From NCBI RefSeq assembly GCF_023028225.1, contig NZ_CP095482.1, forward strand, positions 2,108,001-2,172,000: 64,000 nucleotides of DNA, written 5' to 3'. Source of the stretch: Halorientalis litorea (lineage in GTDB: Archaea > Halobacteriota > Halobacteria > Halobacteriales > Haloarculaceae). A program made the translations under genes and the position numbers. Below the pieces are notes generated by a model. It ran no database searches. It was not told the origin of the DNA and saw only the letters and a program-made list of their open reading frames with translations. Below are positions 1 to 9,538 of this stretch, piece after piece (position 1 is the stretch's first letter; each line of letters starts with the position of its first letter).

Positions 1-15
1 ACCCGAGACGGAGGT

Positions 16-843
16 ATGACGGAAGTGGAGGCGTTCGTCCCGGGCCACATCACTGGCTTTTTCACCATCAATCGGGGCGACGACCCGACGAAGACGGGGT
101 CACGGGGGGCGGGACTGACGCTGTCCGACGGCGTGACGGTCACGGTCCGACCGGCCGAGGAGACGACCGTTCGGCTCAACGACGTTCCCATCGAGATGGC
201 GGCCGTCGAGACGGTGCTTGACACGTTGCAGGCGACGGCGCGCGTCGACGCCGAGACGCCCCTCCCCATCGGGTCGGGGTTCGGCGTCTCCGGCGGGATG
301 GCTCTCGGGACGGCACTGGCGGCGAACGCGGCGTTCGACCGCCGCCTCTCCGAGAACGAACTCCTCACCATCGCCCACGGCGCGGAGGTACAGGCGGGGA
401 CGGGACTCGGGGACGTTGTGGCGCAGGCCCGCGGCGGCATCCCCATCCGACTGGAACCCGGTGGGCCACAGGACAACCTCCTCGACGGGATTCCGGCCCG
501 GACGCGCGTGGAGTATCACACCCTGGGGGAACTCCCGACTGCGGACGTGTTGGAGGACGACCCGGACCTCCTCACGCAGGCGGGCAAGCGCGCCCTCTCG
601 CGGGTGGTCGAGGAACCCACTCTCTCCTCGTTCATGCGTGCTTCCCGCCAGTTCGCCCGCGAGGCGGAACTGCTGACGACGGCGGTGCGGGACGTGATTC
701 TCGACGTGAACGAAGCGGACGGGGACGCCGCGATGGCGATGCTCGGGGAGACTGTCTTCGCCCTCGACACGGGGCTCTCGGACGCGGGCTACGACCCGAC
801 GGTCTGCTGGGTCGACCACACTGGGGCGGCACTCACCGACTGA
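16..843 (+). CDS. Pantoate kinase (archaeal CoA pathway, GHMP kinase family)
   Basis: This 275-residue protein is predicted to phosphorylate pantoate to 4-phosphopantoate with ATP, the first of two steps by which most archaea replace PanC and PanK. It starts with the family's typical opening (EAFVPGHITGFF, near residue 5). The GHMP-kinase ATP loop is the small-residue run PIGSGFGVSGGMALG near residues 83-97. A second conserved block lies at GTGLGDVVAQARGG near residues 128-141. The ATG at 16 is the only start in view. The next gene encodes the following enzyme of the pathway, 51 bases downstream, which strongly supports the call. Confidence 0.93.
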   Translation: MTEVEAFVPGHITGFFTINRGDDPTKTGSRGAGLTLSDGVTVTVRPAEETTVRLNDVPIEMAAVETVLDTLQATARVDAETPLPIGSGFGVSGGMALGTALAANAAFDRRLSENELLTIAHGAEVQAGTGLGDVVAQARGGIPIRLEPGGPQDNLLDGIPARTRVEYHTLGELPTADVLEDDPDLLTQAGKRALSRVVEEPTLSSFMRASRQFAREAELLTTAVRDVILDVNEADGDAAMAMLGETVFALDTGLSDAGYDPTVCWVDHTGAALTD

Positions 844-894
844 CACGCCGCGCCGACCGGCCGATTTTTGCCCTGCCCGCCGTCCACTCGACAT

Positions 895-1644
895 ATGACA
901 GATGTCGACGTACCCGAGAGCCACCCGCGCTACGAGTCGCTGTTGACCCGCCACCGTATCGAGGCGGGCGTCGAGAAGGGCATCACCTCGAAACAGGGCC
1001 TCATCGCACAGGGCCGCGGCGAGGCCTACGACTACCTGCTCGGCGAGCGCACGCTCGGGAGTGCCGACCAAGCCGAACGCGCCGCGGCCGCACACCTCCT
1101 GCTGGCCGACCACCCCGTGCTCTCGGTCAACGGGAACGTCGCCGCCCTCGTCCCCGGTGAGATGGTGGAACTGGCCGATGCGACGGGGGCGGACATCGAG
1201 GTGAACCTGTTCAACCGGACCCAGGAACGGATGGAGCGCATCGCCGACCACCTCCGCGAACACGGAGCCGAGGACGTGAAGGGGCTGACGGCGGACGGGC
1301 GCATCCCGGGTCTCGACCACGAGCGGGCGAAGGTGGACGCCGACGGCATCGGCGACGCCGACGTGGTGCTGGTCCCCTTGGAGGACGGCGACCGGGCCGA
1401 GGCACTTGCGGAGATGGGGAAAACCGAACTGGTCGTCGACCTGAATCCCCTTTCCCGCTCCGCACAGACCGCAACCGTCCCCATCGTGGACAACATCATC
1501 CGCGCCGTCCCGAACGTGACCGCCCACGCCCGCGACCTGCAGGACGCGAGCGAGGCCGACCTGCGGGATATCGTCGCGGCCTTCGACCGCGAGGCGGCCC
1601 TCGACGCCGCGGAGGACGCCATCCGGCGCGGCGACCTCGACTGA
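895..1644 (+). CDS. 4-phosphopantoate--beta-alanine ligase (phosphopantothenate synthetase)
   Basis: This 249-residue protein is expected to join 4-phosphopantoate and beta-alanine using ATP to give 4'-phosphopantothenate. It matches the archaeal PPS family in length and in blocks such as SHPRYESL near the N-terminus, KGITSKQGLIAQGRGEAYDYLLGE, NGNVAAL, and the C-terminal DLNPLSRSAQTA and IVDNIIRAVPN. I chose the ATG at 895 because the upstream in-frame TTG (868) would add only nine non-conserved residues. It follows pantoate kinase directly, so the two are probably cotranscribed. CoaD, a later enzyme of the same pathway, lies at 26402. Confidence 0.93.
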   Translation: MTDVDVPESHPRYESLLTRHRIEAGVEKGITSKQGLIAQGRGEAYDYLLGERTLGSADQAERAAAAHLLLADHPVLSVNGNVAALVPGEMVELADATGADIEVNLFNRTQERMERIADHLREHGAEDVKGLTADGRIPGLDHERAKVDADGIGDADVVLVPLEDGDRAEALAEMGKTELVVDLNPLSRSAQTATVPIVDNIIRAVPNVTAHARDLQDASEADLRDIVAAFDREAALDAAEDAIRRGDLD

Positions 1645-1686
1645 CGGCACTCAGGCTACCGAGGTGAAAGCGACCAGAACACCTTT

Positions 1687-1701
1687 TACTACTCGGTAGT
1701 A
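1687..1701. promoter_or_regulatory. Palindromic operator candidate in the thi4 promoter
   Basis: TACTAC-tcg-GTAGTA is a perfect 6+6 inverted repeat. It starts on the T-rich TATA-like stretch CTTTTAC and ends 12 bases before the thi4 ATG. In this position a bound protein would block initiation. The thiamine repressor gene thiR lies 3.7 kb away, so ThiR is the obvious candidate; that link is inference. Confidence 0.5.
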
Positions 1702-1713
1702 TCACTAGGTACT

Positions 1714-2640
1714 ATGTCTGAATTCGACCAGTTCAGCGACGTTGGCGAAGCCGAAGTCACGCGTGCCATCGGGCAGGAGTGGACCGAAGAGTTCCTCGAC
1801 TTCTCCGACAGCGAGGTCATCATCGTCGGCGGCGGCCCGTCGGGGCTGATGGCCGCGAAGGAACTCGGCGAGCGCGGTGTGAAGACGATGGTCGTCGAGA
1901 AGAACAACTACCTCGGCGGCGGGTTCTGGCTCGGCGGCTTCCTGATGAACAAGGTGACCGTCCGGGACCCGGCCCACACCGTTTTGGACGAACTCGACGT
2001 GGACTACAAGCCCTCCCAGGACACCGAGGGCCTCTACGTCGCCAACGGGCCGGAGGCCTGTTCCGGCCTCATCAAGGCCGCCTGTGACGCGGGTGCGAAG
2101 ATGCAGAACATGACGGAGTTCACCGACATCGTCGTCCGCGAGGACCACCGAGTCGGCGGCATCGTGATGAACTGGACGCCAGTCCACGCGTTGCCCCGCG
2201 AGATAACCTGCGTCGACCCCATCGCCGTCGAGTCCGACCTCGTCATCGATGCGACGGGTCACGACGCCGTCGCCGTCTCGAAACTGCAGGAGCGAGGCGT
2301 GCTGGACGCGCCCGGCATCGAACACGCGAGCGAGCACAACACCGGGATGGACCAGACCGAGGACGGGGAGTACGGCGCGCCCGGCCACGACTCGCCCGGC
2401 CACGATTCGATGTGGGTCGGCGAGAGCGAGGATGCCGTCGTCGAACACACCGGCGTCGCCCACGACGGCCTCGTCGTCTCCGGGATGGCCACCGCGACCA
2501 CCTACGGCCTCCCACGGATGGGGCCGACGTTCGGCGCGATGCTCCTGTCGGGCAAGCGCGCCGCACAGGCCGCCATCGAGGAACTCGGCGTCGACGCGGA
2601 CCCCGTCGAGATGGACTCCCCGACACCGGCCGACGACTGA
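1714..2640 (+). CDS. thi4: Thiamine thiazole synthase Thi4
   Basis: This 308-residue flavoprotein-fold enzyme makes the ADP-thiazole precursor of thiamine from NAD and glycine. It has the Rossmann motif VGGGPSG at residues 38-44 and the family blocks GGGFWLGG (about 68-75) and ITCVDP (164-169). Cys166 aligns with the cysteine that yeast Thi4 sacrifices as sulfur donor (Cys205) and with the essential cysteine of the Haloferax enzyme. The methanogen type that uses free sulfide has histidine there. A single-turnover mechanism is therefore predicted. The GHD-rich segment near residues 215-232 is an acidic, His-rich insertion. The promoter carries a perfect palindrome (1687-1701). Confidence 0.93.
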   Translation: MSEFDQFSDVGEAEVTRAIGQEWTEEFLDFSDSEVIIVGGGPSGLMAAKELGERGVKTMVVEKNNYLGGGFWLGGFLMNKVTVRDPAHTVLDELDVDYKPSQDTEGLYVANGPEACSGLIKAACDAGAKMQNMTEFTDIVVREDHRVGGIVMNWTPVHALPREITCVDPIAVESDLVIDATGHDAVAVSKLQERGVLDAPGIEHASEHNTGMDQTEDGEYGAPGHDSPGHDSMWVGESEDAVVEHTGVAHDGLVVSGMATATTYGLPRMGPTFGAMLLSGKRAAQAAIEELGVDADPVEMDSPTPADD

Positions 2641-2707
2641 GCGGCCGAGTAGCCACGCGCCGTGTGGCCCGTGGAACTAAGCCGGGCCGATCCGTCCGGC
2701 CCAACAG

Positions 2708-4699
2708 ATGAAACGACGTGTTGTCGTCGTCTGCGCGCTGTCTGTCGTCGCGCTCGCGGCCCTCTCGGGGACCGCCGTGGCGGCGACTGCCGAGGAGCGA
2801 GCGACGAACGTGTCGGTCGGGAACAGTACGGTCGACGCGGCGACGGAGACGCTCGAAATCACCCAAGAGCTACGGCTCACCCCACGACGGCCGGGCGAGA
2901 TTACCGTCGCCCTCCAGTACGGGACGCCCGACAACCTCGTCGAGTTGGAGACGACGCTCCCGCCGGACGCGACGGTGACCGCGACGGACGGCTTCTCGCG
3001 CGGCGATGGGGGCTACGTCTGGGACGGCGAGACGGCGGACCCCTCGGTGACGTACCGCCTCCCGGCCAACCGGACGCGGGACCGCTCGGGGCCACGGTCC
3101 GACGGCGAGTACCTGTTCGCCGACACCGGGCCGTGGGCACTCGTCAAGATACCGCAGGTCGGTGCGAGTTGGACGTGGCGCGGCGGCGACCGCGTCACCG
3201 CGGCCCGGCAGACCACCGTTGCGGGCGAGGGCGTCGCTGGCGACCGGATGGCCTTCCTCGGCGCGCACACCGAGCGACGGCGGACCGCGAACGGGCAGAC
3301 CTTCCGGTTGGTCGTCCCCGAGCACGCCAATCTCGCTTCTTCGCCCGGGGATATCTTCGACTCGGTGACCGACGCCAGCGAGCGACTCCGGGTCGGGACG
3401 CCCGACGACAGCGTGTTGATGATAGCGGCACCGACGACCGTCGAGTGGTCTGTCTTCGGCCTCCAGACCGGTGAGTCGGACTTCTGGGTCCGTGCCAGCG
3501 AGCGCGTCGATTCGGCGAACAACGTGTGGGTTCACGAACTCGTCCACACACGACAGGAGTACGAGCAGACGGCGGAGACTCAGTGGTTCACGGAGGCGAG
3601 TGCCTCCTACTACGCCGCACTGTTCACCCTCCAGCAGGGGCGCGTCGGGTTCGACGCGTTCAGCGACCGCCTCCGGGCGGGCGAACGCCAGTCCGTAATT
3701 CTCAGTGACCCCGCCACGTGGTCGAACGACGCGCCGTACCGGAAGGGCGCGCTCGTCGCGGGCGATATCGACCGCCGGGTCCGCCTCGCCTCCGACGGCG
3801 GGACGCTCCAGTCCGTCCTTCGGGCACTGAACGCGCGGGAGGACGGCGCGACGGCGGCCGAGTTCCGGAGGATAGTCGCACGGGTCTCCGACGAGTCCGT
3901 CGCGGCCGCCACGGACAGGTACACGACCACGACCGACTCCCCGTCGATGTGGTCGAGTCAGGCCCACGAGCGGGCCTTCGACACGGCCATCGCTCGTCTC
4001 ATCCACGAGTTCCCACGGAACGGGTCGGGTCAGCGCGTCGACGGACTGTACCGGAACGGGACCGTCGGCGGTGACCCGGTTCGACTCGCCACCGGGGAGC
4101 GACTCACGCTCGACGCCACCGTCACGAACGACGGCACCGCAGCGGGCACGTACGACACCCGGCTTCTGGTCAGCGGCGTCAGCGTCGACCGCTACCGCGG
4201 GACCGTCGACCCCGGCGCGCAGACGACCGTCCCGGTGGCTCACACCTTCGGCTCCCCGGGGAACTACACCCTCTCGTTCGGTGGTGCCCGTCGGTCGGTG
4301 GTCGTCCGGGACCCCGTCGCCCCGACGGTCGTCGGCCTCGACGCCGCTCCGACCGACCCCACCGTCGGTGACACGCTCACCCTCACCGTCACGGTCCGCA
4401 ACGGCGGCCCCACGATAGCCGTCGGGAACGTCACGCTCGGGCAGAACGGGACGGCCGTGGCGACGGAGCGCGTCGTCCTCGAACCCGGCGAACGCGGCCG
4501 TCTCACCTTCCAGCGGCCGGTTCGAGCGTCCGGCACGTACCGCTTTACCGTTGCGAACCAGACGACGAGCGTGACGGTGCGGGACGGCGGGGCGACCGAC
4601 AGTTCCCTCCCGGTGGACGGCCCCGGGTTCGGTGCCGTGACCGCCGTCGTCGCGGTGCTGGTGACACTCCTCTCGGGTCGCCGCGTCCGAGGGAACTGA
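2708..4699 (+). CDS. Secreted gluzincin-type metallopeptidase with PGF-CTERM anchor
   Basis: This 663-residue exported protein has a Sec-type signal peptide (KRR, then a hydrophobic run ending in AVAA near residue 27). The zinc-peptidase motif HELVH is at residues 276-280, followed by the third zinc ligand candidate Glu296 in TEASASYY, an arrangement seen in gluzincins related to M1. Two beta-rich CARDB-like modules follow at about 450-540 and 545-630. The C-terminus (about 638-663) is a PGF motif, a hydrophobic helix and RR residues, the PGF-CTERM signal that archaeosortase A processes before lipid anchoring. Many N-x-S/T sequons fit an S-layer-exposed glycoprotein. The substrate is unknown. 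Confidence 0.8.
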   Translation: MKRRVVVVCALSVVALAALSGTAVAATAEERATNVSVGNSTVDAATETLEITQELRLTPRRPGEITVALQYGTPDNLVELETTLPPDATVTATDGFSRGDGGYVWDGETADPSVTYRLPANRTRDRSGPRSDGEYLFADTGPWALVKIPQVGASWTWRGGDRVTAARQTTVAGEGVAGDRMAFLGAHTERRRTANGQTFRLVVPEHANLASSPGDIFDSVTDASERLRVGTPDDSVLMIAAPTTVEWSVFGLQTGESDFWVRASERVDSANNVWVHELVHTRQEYEQTAETQWFTEASASYYAALFTLQQGRVGFDAFSDRLRAGERQSVILSDPATWSNDAPYRKGALVAGDIDRRVRLASDGGTLQSVLRALNAREDGATAAEFRRIVARVSDESVAAATDRYTTTTDSPSMWSSQAHERAFDTAIARLIHEFPRNGSGQRVDGLYRNGTVGGDPVRLATGERLTLDATVTNDGTAAGTYDTRLLVSGVSVDRYRGTVDPGAQTTVPVAHTFGSPGNYTLSFGGARRSVVVRDPVAPTVVGLDAAPTDPTVGDTLTLTVTVRNGGPTIAVGNVTLGQNGTAVATERVVLEPGERGRLTFQRPVRASGTYRFTVANQTTSVTVRDGGATDSSLPVDGPGFGAVTAVVAVLVTLLSGRRVRGN

Positions 4700-4710
4700 G
4701 ACCGCCTCCG

Positions 4711-5373
4711 CTAGCCGGGGACCCGTCCGGAGAGCAAACCGAGGAACCCCCCCGCCAGCGTCTCGTACTCCCGGTCGACCGCACGGGCAGTCAGTGCCTC
4801 CCGGGCGGCCCGGACGCGCCGGTCGAGTGCCGCCGACGGCAACTCGCTGGGGACGGTCAGCCCCGGTGCGGAGAGCCAGACGAACGCCTCGAACGCCACC
4901 AGCACCGGGAGCGCGAGGGCGCGGTCGCTCCGCTGGAAGTTCAACAGCGCGACCCGACCACCGGGCGCGAGAGCGGTCCAGTCGGCGACGGCGGCCGCGG
5001 GGGTGTCGAGCATCCCGACGACGAAGGTGGCGATGACCGCGTCGACGCCGGCCACGGGCGGGCGCGTCGCGTCGGCCCGACAGACGTGGACGTTCTCCCA
5101 CCCGGCCCGGGCGATTCGCTCACGGGCGCGGGCGAGCACGCCCGGCGTCACGTCGAGTGCGAGGACCGTCCCGTCGGAACCGACTTGCTCGCGGAGGTAG
5201 GGGAGGTTCGCACCCGTCCCACACCCCATCTCGACCACCGTGTCGCCGGGCGAGAGCGAGAGCGACGCGGCGGCGCGGCGACGCCACGCGGCGACACCCG
5301 GCGCGCTCGCGAGCAGGTCGTAGAGGCGCGCCCAGCGGCCGTAGAACGATTGGGTCGCCGCGAGGTCGCTCAT
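4711..5373 (-). CDS. Class I SAM-dependent methyltransferase
   Basis: This 220-residue methyltransferase resembles the UbiE type. It has motif I VVEMGCGTGAN near residues 46-56, an acidic residue after the next strand (LALD), and a motif IV-like region around DAVIATFVVGMLD. The N-terminus (FYGRWARLYDLLA) is typical of this branch. Its start overlaps the thiR stop by four bases (ATGA), so the two genes are almost certainly cotranslated, but no thiamine role is known. The substrate cannot be told from the sequence. Its stop codon TAG forms one of the rare CTAG sites of the window. Confidence 0.82.
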   Translation of the reverse strand: MSDLAATQSFYGRWARLYDLLASAPGVAAWRRRAAASLSLSPGDTVVEMGCGTGANLPYLREQVGSDGTVLALDVTPGVLARARERIARAGWENVHVCRADATRPPVAGVDAVIATFVVGMLDTPAAAVADWTALAPGGRVALLNFQRSDRALALPVLVAFEAFVWLSAPGLTVPSELPSAALDRRVRAAREALTARAVDREYETLAGGFLGLLSGRVPG

Positions 5374-6266
5374 CTGAGCGCGTCGCGGGCCATCCCGGCA
5401 ACCGTCGGCGCGTCCGGGCCGAGGACGTACGCCACCGCCTCGATGCCGAAGCCGCCGGTCTGGTAGAGTACGTCCGCGTCTGGGTCGTCGGCCAGTGCCG
5501 CCGCGATGGCGGCGTCAGCGTCCGCTTCGGCGTCGAATTCGACGGTGCTGTAGCCCGCGTCCTCGAACCCGGCGACGATGTCGGGGCCGTAGGCGAGATT
5601 CAGCGTCGCCCGCGCGTCGCTCCCGTGTTCCCGTGCGGTCAGCAGAATGCCCGCGACGTGTTCGCTCATGCCGAACTCCGGTTCCGCCGGAATCTCGGGC
5701 CGCCCCTTCACGTCGATTATGCGGCCGGGGACGGCCACCACGTCCTCGATGCCGTCCGCGTCCGGCAGACACTCCACGAGATTCGTCCCGACGGCCGGAA
5801 TCGCGCCCGCGAAGTCGGCGGCGTTCTCGACGACAGCGAGGCCACGCCGGACGGACGCGAGTACTTGCTCGGCCACCCGCACGTCGCTGTCGGCGTCGTG
5901 TACGTCGAAGGGGCCGTACTCGGCGAGGTCCGGGACTTCCGCTTGATGCATCTGTGCCAGCACGTCGCCCTGTTCGAGTTGCCGGATGACGATTTCCGCC
6001 TCGACGAGTGCCTGCACGGGCCGCATCGTCCCCTCGGTCAGCCCCTCTCCGAGACGGGCCACGAGGCCACGCACCCGGTCGTCTTCCAGCAGTCGCTCGT
6101 TGCGCGCCACGTCGCCGTGGACGTACTTCGAGACAGCACTCTGACTGATGCCGAGCAGGTCCGCCACCTCGCTCTGGGTGTGACCCCGCTCGCGCAACTC
6201 CTCCGCCAGTAACGACCGGAACGTGGGCAGGAACTCGTCGACGACTATCTCCTCGACGAACTTCAT
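5370..6266 (-). CDS. thiR: Thiamine-responsive repressor ThiR (HTH-ThiN)
   Basis: This 298-residue protein has an N-terminal XRE-like helix-turn-helix (about residues 22-50: HTQSEVADLLGISQSAVSKYVHG) and a C-terminal ThiN domain (about 125-295). ThiN is the archaeal thiamine-phosphate synthase fold, which in ThiR proteins serves as a sensor. Haloarchaeal ThiR is known to repress thi4 and thiC when thiamine is plentiful. The ATG at 6266 places the HTH normally; the upstream extension overlaps dcd. It lies 22 bases downstream of dcd and overlaps the following methyltransferase by four bases, giving the order dcd-thiR-methyltransferase. Whether the ThiN part keeps catalytic activity cannot be judged here. 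Confidence 0.88.
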   Translation of the reverse strand: MKFVEEIVVDEFLPTFRSLLAEELRERGHTQSEVADLLGISQSAVSKYVHGDVARNERLLEDDRVRGLVARLGEGLTEGTMRPVQALVEAEIVIRQLEQGDVLAQMHQAEVPDLAEYGPFDVHDADSDVRVAEQVLASVRRGLAVVENAADFAGAIPAVGTNLVECLPDADGIEDVVAVPGRIIDVKGRPEIPAEPEFGMSEHVAGILLTAREHGSDARATLNLAYGPDIVAGFEDAGYSTVEFDAEADADAAIAAALADDPDADVLYQTGGFGIEAVAYVLGPDAPTVAGMARDALR

Positions 6267-6288
6267 CCGTGATTCCCCCTCCCCATCG

Positions 6289-6879
6289 TCACGTCTGGTC
6301 ACCTCCGAACTCGTCGTCCCCCTGAATGCGAGACGCCTGCGGCCCCTTCTGACCTTGGTACTTCGACCCGCGTTCCGCGCCGTAGGGCCGGTCGGCGGGC
6401 GTCTTCAGTTCGGTGAAGGTCAACTGCGAGATGCGCATGCCGGGCGTCAGGGCGACCGGAGCAGTCCCGAGGTTCGAGAGTTCGAGGGTAATCTGGCCCT
6501 GGTACCCGGGGTCTGCCAGACCGGCTGTCGCATGGACCACAATCGCAAGACGGCCGAGCGACGACCGCCCCTCGACGTGGGCGATGAGGTCCGGTGGAAT
6601 CTCGACGCGCTCGACGGTCGTGCCGAGCACGAAGTCGCCGGGGTGCAGGATGAACTCGTCGCCCTCCTCGATGTACGTCTCCTCGACGTACTCGGCCACC
6701 TCTTGCTCGCTGTCGGGGTGGATACACGGGATGTTCGCGTGCTGGAACTCCAGGAACTCCCGACCCAGCCGCAGGTCCACGCTGGCCGGTTGGACCTGCA
6801 AGTCGGGGTCCGAGAGCGGCTCGATGGCGAGGTCACCCGCCGCGAGCCGGTCGAGGATGTCCGCGTCCGAGAGTATCAT
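6289..6879 (-). CDS. dcd: dCTP deaminase
   Basis: This 196-residue trimeric enzyme deaminates dCTP to dUTP for thymidylate synthesis. It has the family motif [26 protein letters not shown] with the phosphate-binding S-S-x-x-R and the following QITLELSN containing the catalytic Glu. I chose the ATG at 6879 (MILSDADIL), which matches the conserved N-terminus; the frame is open nine codons further upstream. On the minus strand TTTTAT (6905-6911) lies about 29 bases ahead of this ATG, consistent with a leaderless transcript. dcd probably heads the dcd-thiR-methyltransferase operon. Confidence 0.93.
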   Translation of the reverse strand: MILSDADILDRLAAGDLAIEPLSDPDLQVQPASVDLRLGREFLEFQHANIPCIHPDSEQEVAEYVEETYIEEGDEFILHPGDFVLGTTVERVEIPPDLIAHVEGRSSLGRLAIVVHATAGLADPGYQGQITLELSNLGTAPVALTPGMRISQLTFTELKTPADRPYGAERGSKYQGQKGPQASRIQGDDEFGGDQT

Positions 6880-6971
6880 ACCTCGACCACCGGGAGCCAC
6901 CGACATAAAACTCGCCGAGTCGTTGCCGTCCGAGAGTCAGACCTATACCGGTCGGCGCGCTCTCGCCGGAC

Positions 6972-7310
6972 ATGAAACAGGCCATCGTCGCCCGCACCGA
7001 CATCGGGATGGGGCAGGGAAAACTCGCCGCACAGGTCGCTCACGCCGCGCTCTCGGCCTTCGAGGACGCCGACGCGAAGACGCGCCGCGCGTGGAAGGGT
7101 GAGGGGCAGAAGAAAATCGTCCTAAAGGGTGAGAGCGAGGCCCAACTGTTCGAACTCGCGGACGCCGCCGAGCGCGAGGGTCTCCCGAACGCCGTCGTCC
7201 GCGACGCCGGACATACGCAACTCGACCCCGGGACCGTCACCGCGCTGGCGGTCGGACCCGGCGACGAGGACGCCGTCGACCGCGTGACGGGCGACCTCTC
7301 GCTGTTTTGA
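6972..7310 (+). CDS. pth2: Peptidyl-tRNA hydrolase, archaeal type (Pth2)
   Basis: This 112-residue enzyme releases tRNA from drop-off peptidyl-tRNA. It has the Pth2 signature [25 protein letters not shown] at the N-terminus, with the conserved Lys and the QVAHA helix. The C-terminal block [22 protein letters not shown] carries the catalytic Asp-Ala-Gly-x-T-Q. A TATA-like CCTATACC lies about 28 bases upstream of the ATG. It is transcribed divergently from dcd. Confidence 0.95.
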   Translation: MKQAIVARTDIGMGQGKLAAQVAHAALSAFEDADAKTRRAWKGEGQKKIVLKGESEAQLFELADAAEREGLPNAVVRDAGHTQLDPGTVTALAVGPGDEDAVDRVTGDLSLF

Positions 7311-7406
7311 CCTCGCAGGGAACGGGCGCGTAGTCCGAACTGAGTGTATGGGCCTCGCCGGGAGCCTGCACCGAAGTATATCCCGCTGGTCGTCGAATCG
7401 GCCCCC

Positions 7407-8033
7407 ATGTTCCGCGACAGGCGTGACGCCGGCGAACGACTCGCAGACCGCCTCGTATCGACGGACGTGGCCGCGGACATCGTCCTCGCCATTCCGCGCG
7501 GCGGTCTCCCGCTCGGACGGCCAGTCGCCGACGCGCTGGACGCGCCGCTCGACGTCGTCGTGGCGCGCAAACTCGGCGCGCCGGACAACCCCGAGTACGC
7601 CGTCGGTGCCGTCGCCAGCGACGGGACGGTCTGGCTGAACGACGACGCCGTGGCCCGCACCGGTGTCGACGACGACTACCTCGAACGCGAACAGGCCGAA
7701 CAAGCCGAGGCCGCCCGCGAGAAGGCCGAACGCTACCGGGACGGCCCGGCCCCGGACCTGACCGACGAGGTGGTCGTCGTCGTCGACGACGGGGTCGCAA
7801 CGGGGTCGACCGCCTTCGCGTGCATCGAGCAAGTCCGCGCGGCCGGGGCCGACCGCATCGTCGTGGCAATCCCTGTCGGCCCGCCCGACACCGTCGCGGA
7901 CCTCGAAACCGTGGCCGACGAGGTGGTTTGTCTGGAGACGCCGGCGAACTTCCGGGCCGTCGGGCAGTTCTACGAGCGGTTCGACCAGGTGAGCGACGAC
8001 GAGGCGGTCCAGTACCTCGACAGCGGCGAGTAG
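7407..8033 (+). CDS. Phosphoribosyltransferase-family protein
   Basis: This 208-residue protein has a type I phosphoribosyltransferase fold. It has an N-terminal [15 protein letters not shown] hood, the PRGGLPLG loop, and the PRPP-binding motif [13 protein letters not shown] near residues 113-125. Such proteins are often annotated as predicted phosphoribosyltransferases of unknown base specificity in haloarchaea. The ATG at 7407 is preferred because the 21 codons upstream look non-conserved and overlap a TATA-like GTATATCC. It stands between pth2 and truD in the same direction. A salvage role is likely, but the substrate is unknown. Confidence 0.8.
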   Translation: MFRDRRDAGERLADRLVSTDVAADIVLAIPRGGLPLGRPVADALDAPLDVVVARKLGAPDNPEYAVGAVASDGTVWLNDDAVARTGVDDDYLEREQAEQAEAAREKAERYRDGPAPDLTDEVVVVVDDGVATGSTAFACIEQVRAAGADRIVVAIPVGPPDTVADLETVADEVVCLETPANFRAVGQFYERFDQVSDDEAVQYLDSGE

Positions 8034-8137
8034 GCCGGACCGACCGCCGTGCAGTTCCGTCGCCGATGTCCAACGATTTAACCCGCCGCCCCCAACGACG
8101 CGAGTATGACTGGACTCGCCCGCGGAGGCACCTGTTG

Positions 8138-9490
8138 ATGCGCCCGGCACACCCCGTCGAACGGACCGTCGGCATGGCCCACTACGTCAGCGAGAGCGAC
8201 GGTGTCGGCGGCCACCTCAGGGACCGGACCGAGGACTTCCGCGTCCGCGAACTGGAAGCGTTCGACCACGAACCCGTCGAGGCCGACCCGGGAGCGTACC
8301 CGCACGTCCTCCTCCGGGCGACGCTCCGTGGCTGGGACACCAACGACTTCGCGAGCGCGCTCTCCGACGCCCTCGGCGCGAGCCGTGAGCGCGTCTCGTG
8401 GGCCGGGACGAAGGACAAACACGCCGTCACGACGCAACTGTTCTCGATGAAGAATGCCGACCCCGAGGCCGTCGCCGCCGTCGACCTCTCGGACGCGGAT
8501 GTCGAGGTGTTGGGCCGGACCGGTCGCCCCATCCTGTTCGGTGACCTCGCGGGCAACGCCTTCGAGGTGACCGTCCGGGACGCCGACGCGCCCGAACGCG
8601 CCGACGCCGTCACCGCAGACCTCCGCGCGTTCGCGGGCGGTGCCCCCGAGGACCCGGACGCCCCAGTCGGCGTCCCCAACTACTTCGGCCAACAGCGGTT
8701 CGGGAGCAAGCGGCCGGTCACCCACGAGGTCGGACTCTCGATTCTCCGCGGCGACTGGGAGGGGGCCGTCCTTGCCTACGTGGGTAACCCGTCGGAGCGG
8801 GAACCGGAGGCGACGCGGGACGCCCGCGAGTATGCCGCGGAGACCCGCGACTGGGCTGGCGCGCTCGACGAGTTCCCTCGACACCTCCGGTACGAGCGGT
8901 CGATGTGTCACGAACTGGCCGACAGGGGCGAGGGCCTCGGGGCCGCGGACTATCGCGCGGCACTGGAGACGGTTCCGACGAACCTCCAGCAGTTGTTCGT
9001 CAACGCCGCCCAGTCGTACGTGTTCAACCGGATTCTCTCGGCGCGACTGGCGCGTGGCCTCCCGTTCGACCGCCCGGTCGCCGGCGATGTAGTGTGTTTC
9101 GCCGACGCGGACGCGCCCGAGGGGCTGGCACTGCCGGACACCGACCGTACACAGCGCGTGGACGACGAGCGCGTGGATACCGTCTCCCGCCACTGTGAGC
9201 GCGGGCGGGCGTTCGTCACCGCGCCGCTGGTCGGGACGGAGACGGACCTCGACGGGGGCGAACCCGGCGAGATAGCGCGCGACGTGCTGACCGACGTGGG
9301 TATCGAACCCGCGGACTTCGACCTGCCGGGGGAGTTCCACTCGACGGGGACCCGCCGGGCGGTGCTGGTGCGGACGGACCTGACCGTCGAGCAGGACCCC
9401 CTCACGCTTTCGTTCTCGCTCCCGAAGGGGAGTTACGCTACCGTCGTCCTCCGGGAGTACCTGAAGGCCGACCCGGACGCCCTCTCCTGA
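8138..9490 (+). CDS. truD: tRNA pseudouridine(13) synthase TruD
   Basis: This 450-residue enzyme isomerises U13 in tRNA. It has the family motif [13 protein letters not shown] with catalytic Asp93. The downstream blocks NYFGQQRFG and [13 protein letters not shown] are also diagnostic, and the C-terminus ends with [16 protein letters not shown]. The ATG at 8138 gives the usual [13 protein letters not shown] opening; an earlier in-frame stretch from 7820 is only a shadow over the preceding gene. It heads the block of informational genes truD-DUF2103-rpl37ae-rpoP-pcc1. Confidence 0.95.
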   Translation: MRPAHPVERTVGMAHYVSESDGVGGHLRDRTEDFRVRELEAFDHEPVEADPGAYPHVLLRATLRGWDTNDFASALSDALGASRERVSWAGTKDKHAVTTQLFSMKNADPEAVAAVDLSDADVEVLGRTGRPILFGDLAGNAFEVTVRDADAPERADAVTADLRAFAGGAPEDPDAPVGVPNYFGQQRFGSKRPVTHEVGLSILRGDWEGAVLAYVGNPSEREPEATRDAREYAAETRDWAGALDEFPRHLRYERSMCHELADRGEGLGAADYRAALETVPTNLQQLFVNAAQSYVFNRILSARLARGLPFDRPVAGDVVCFADADAPEGLALPDTDRTQRVDDERVDTVSRHCERGRAFVTAPLVGTETDLDGGEPGEIARDVLTDVGIEPADFDLPGEFHSTGTRRAVLVRTDLTVEQDPLTLSFSLPKGSYATVVLREYLKADPDALS

Positions 9491-9538
9491 CGGCCCGAAC
9501 CGTCTCGCTTATGCCGCCGAGTACCCCAACTGTCGGGT

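Noticed and set aside
100-1650. Long minus-strand open frame of 516 codons opposite the CoA genes
   Set aside because: It lies antisense to two clear enzymes, has no recognisable domain, and is explained by high G+C content. The same holds for the minus-strand frames at 2870-5101, 11876-14689, 40812-42353, 44372-45916 and 46259-48166.
7820-8137. N-terminal extension of truD
   Set aside because: It overlaps the end of the phosphoribosyltransferase gene in another frame, and TruD has its usual N-terminus from 8138.
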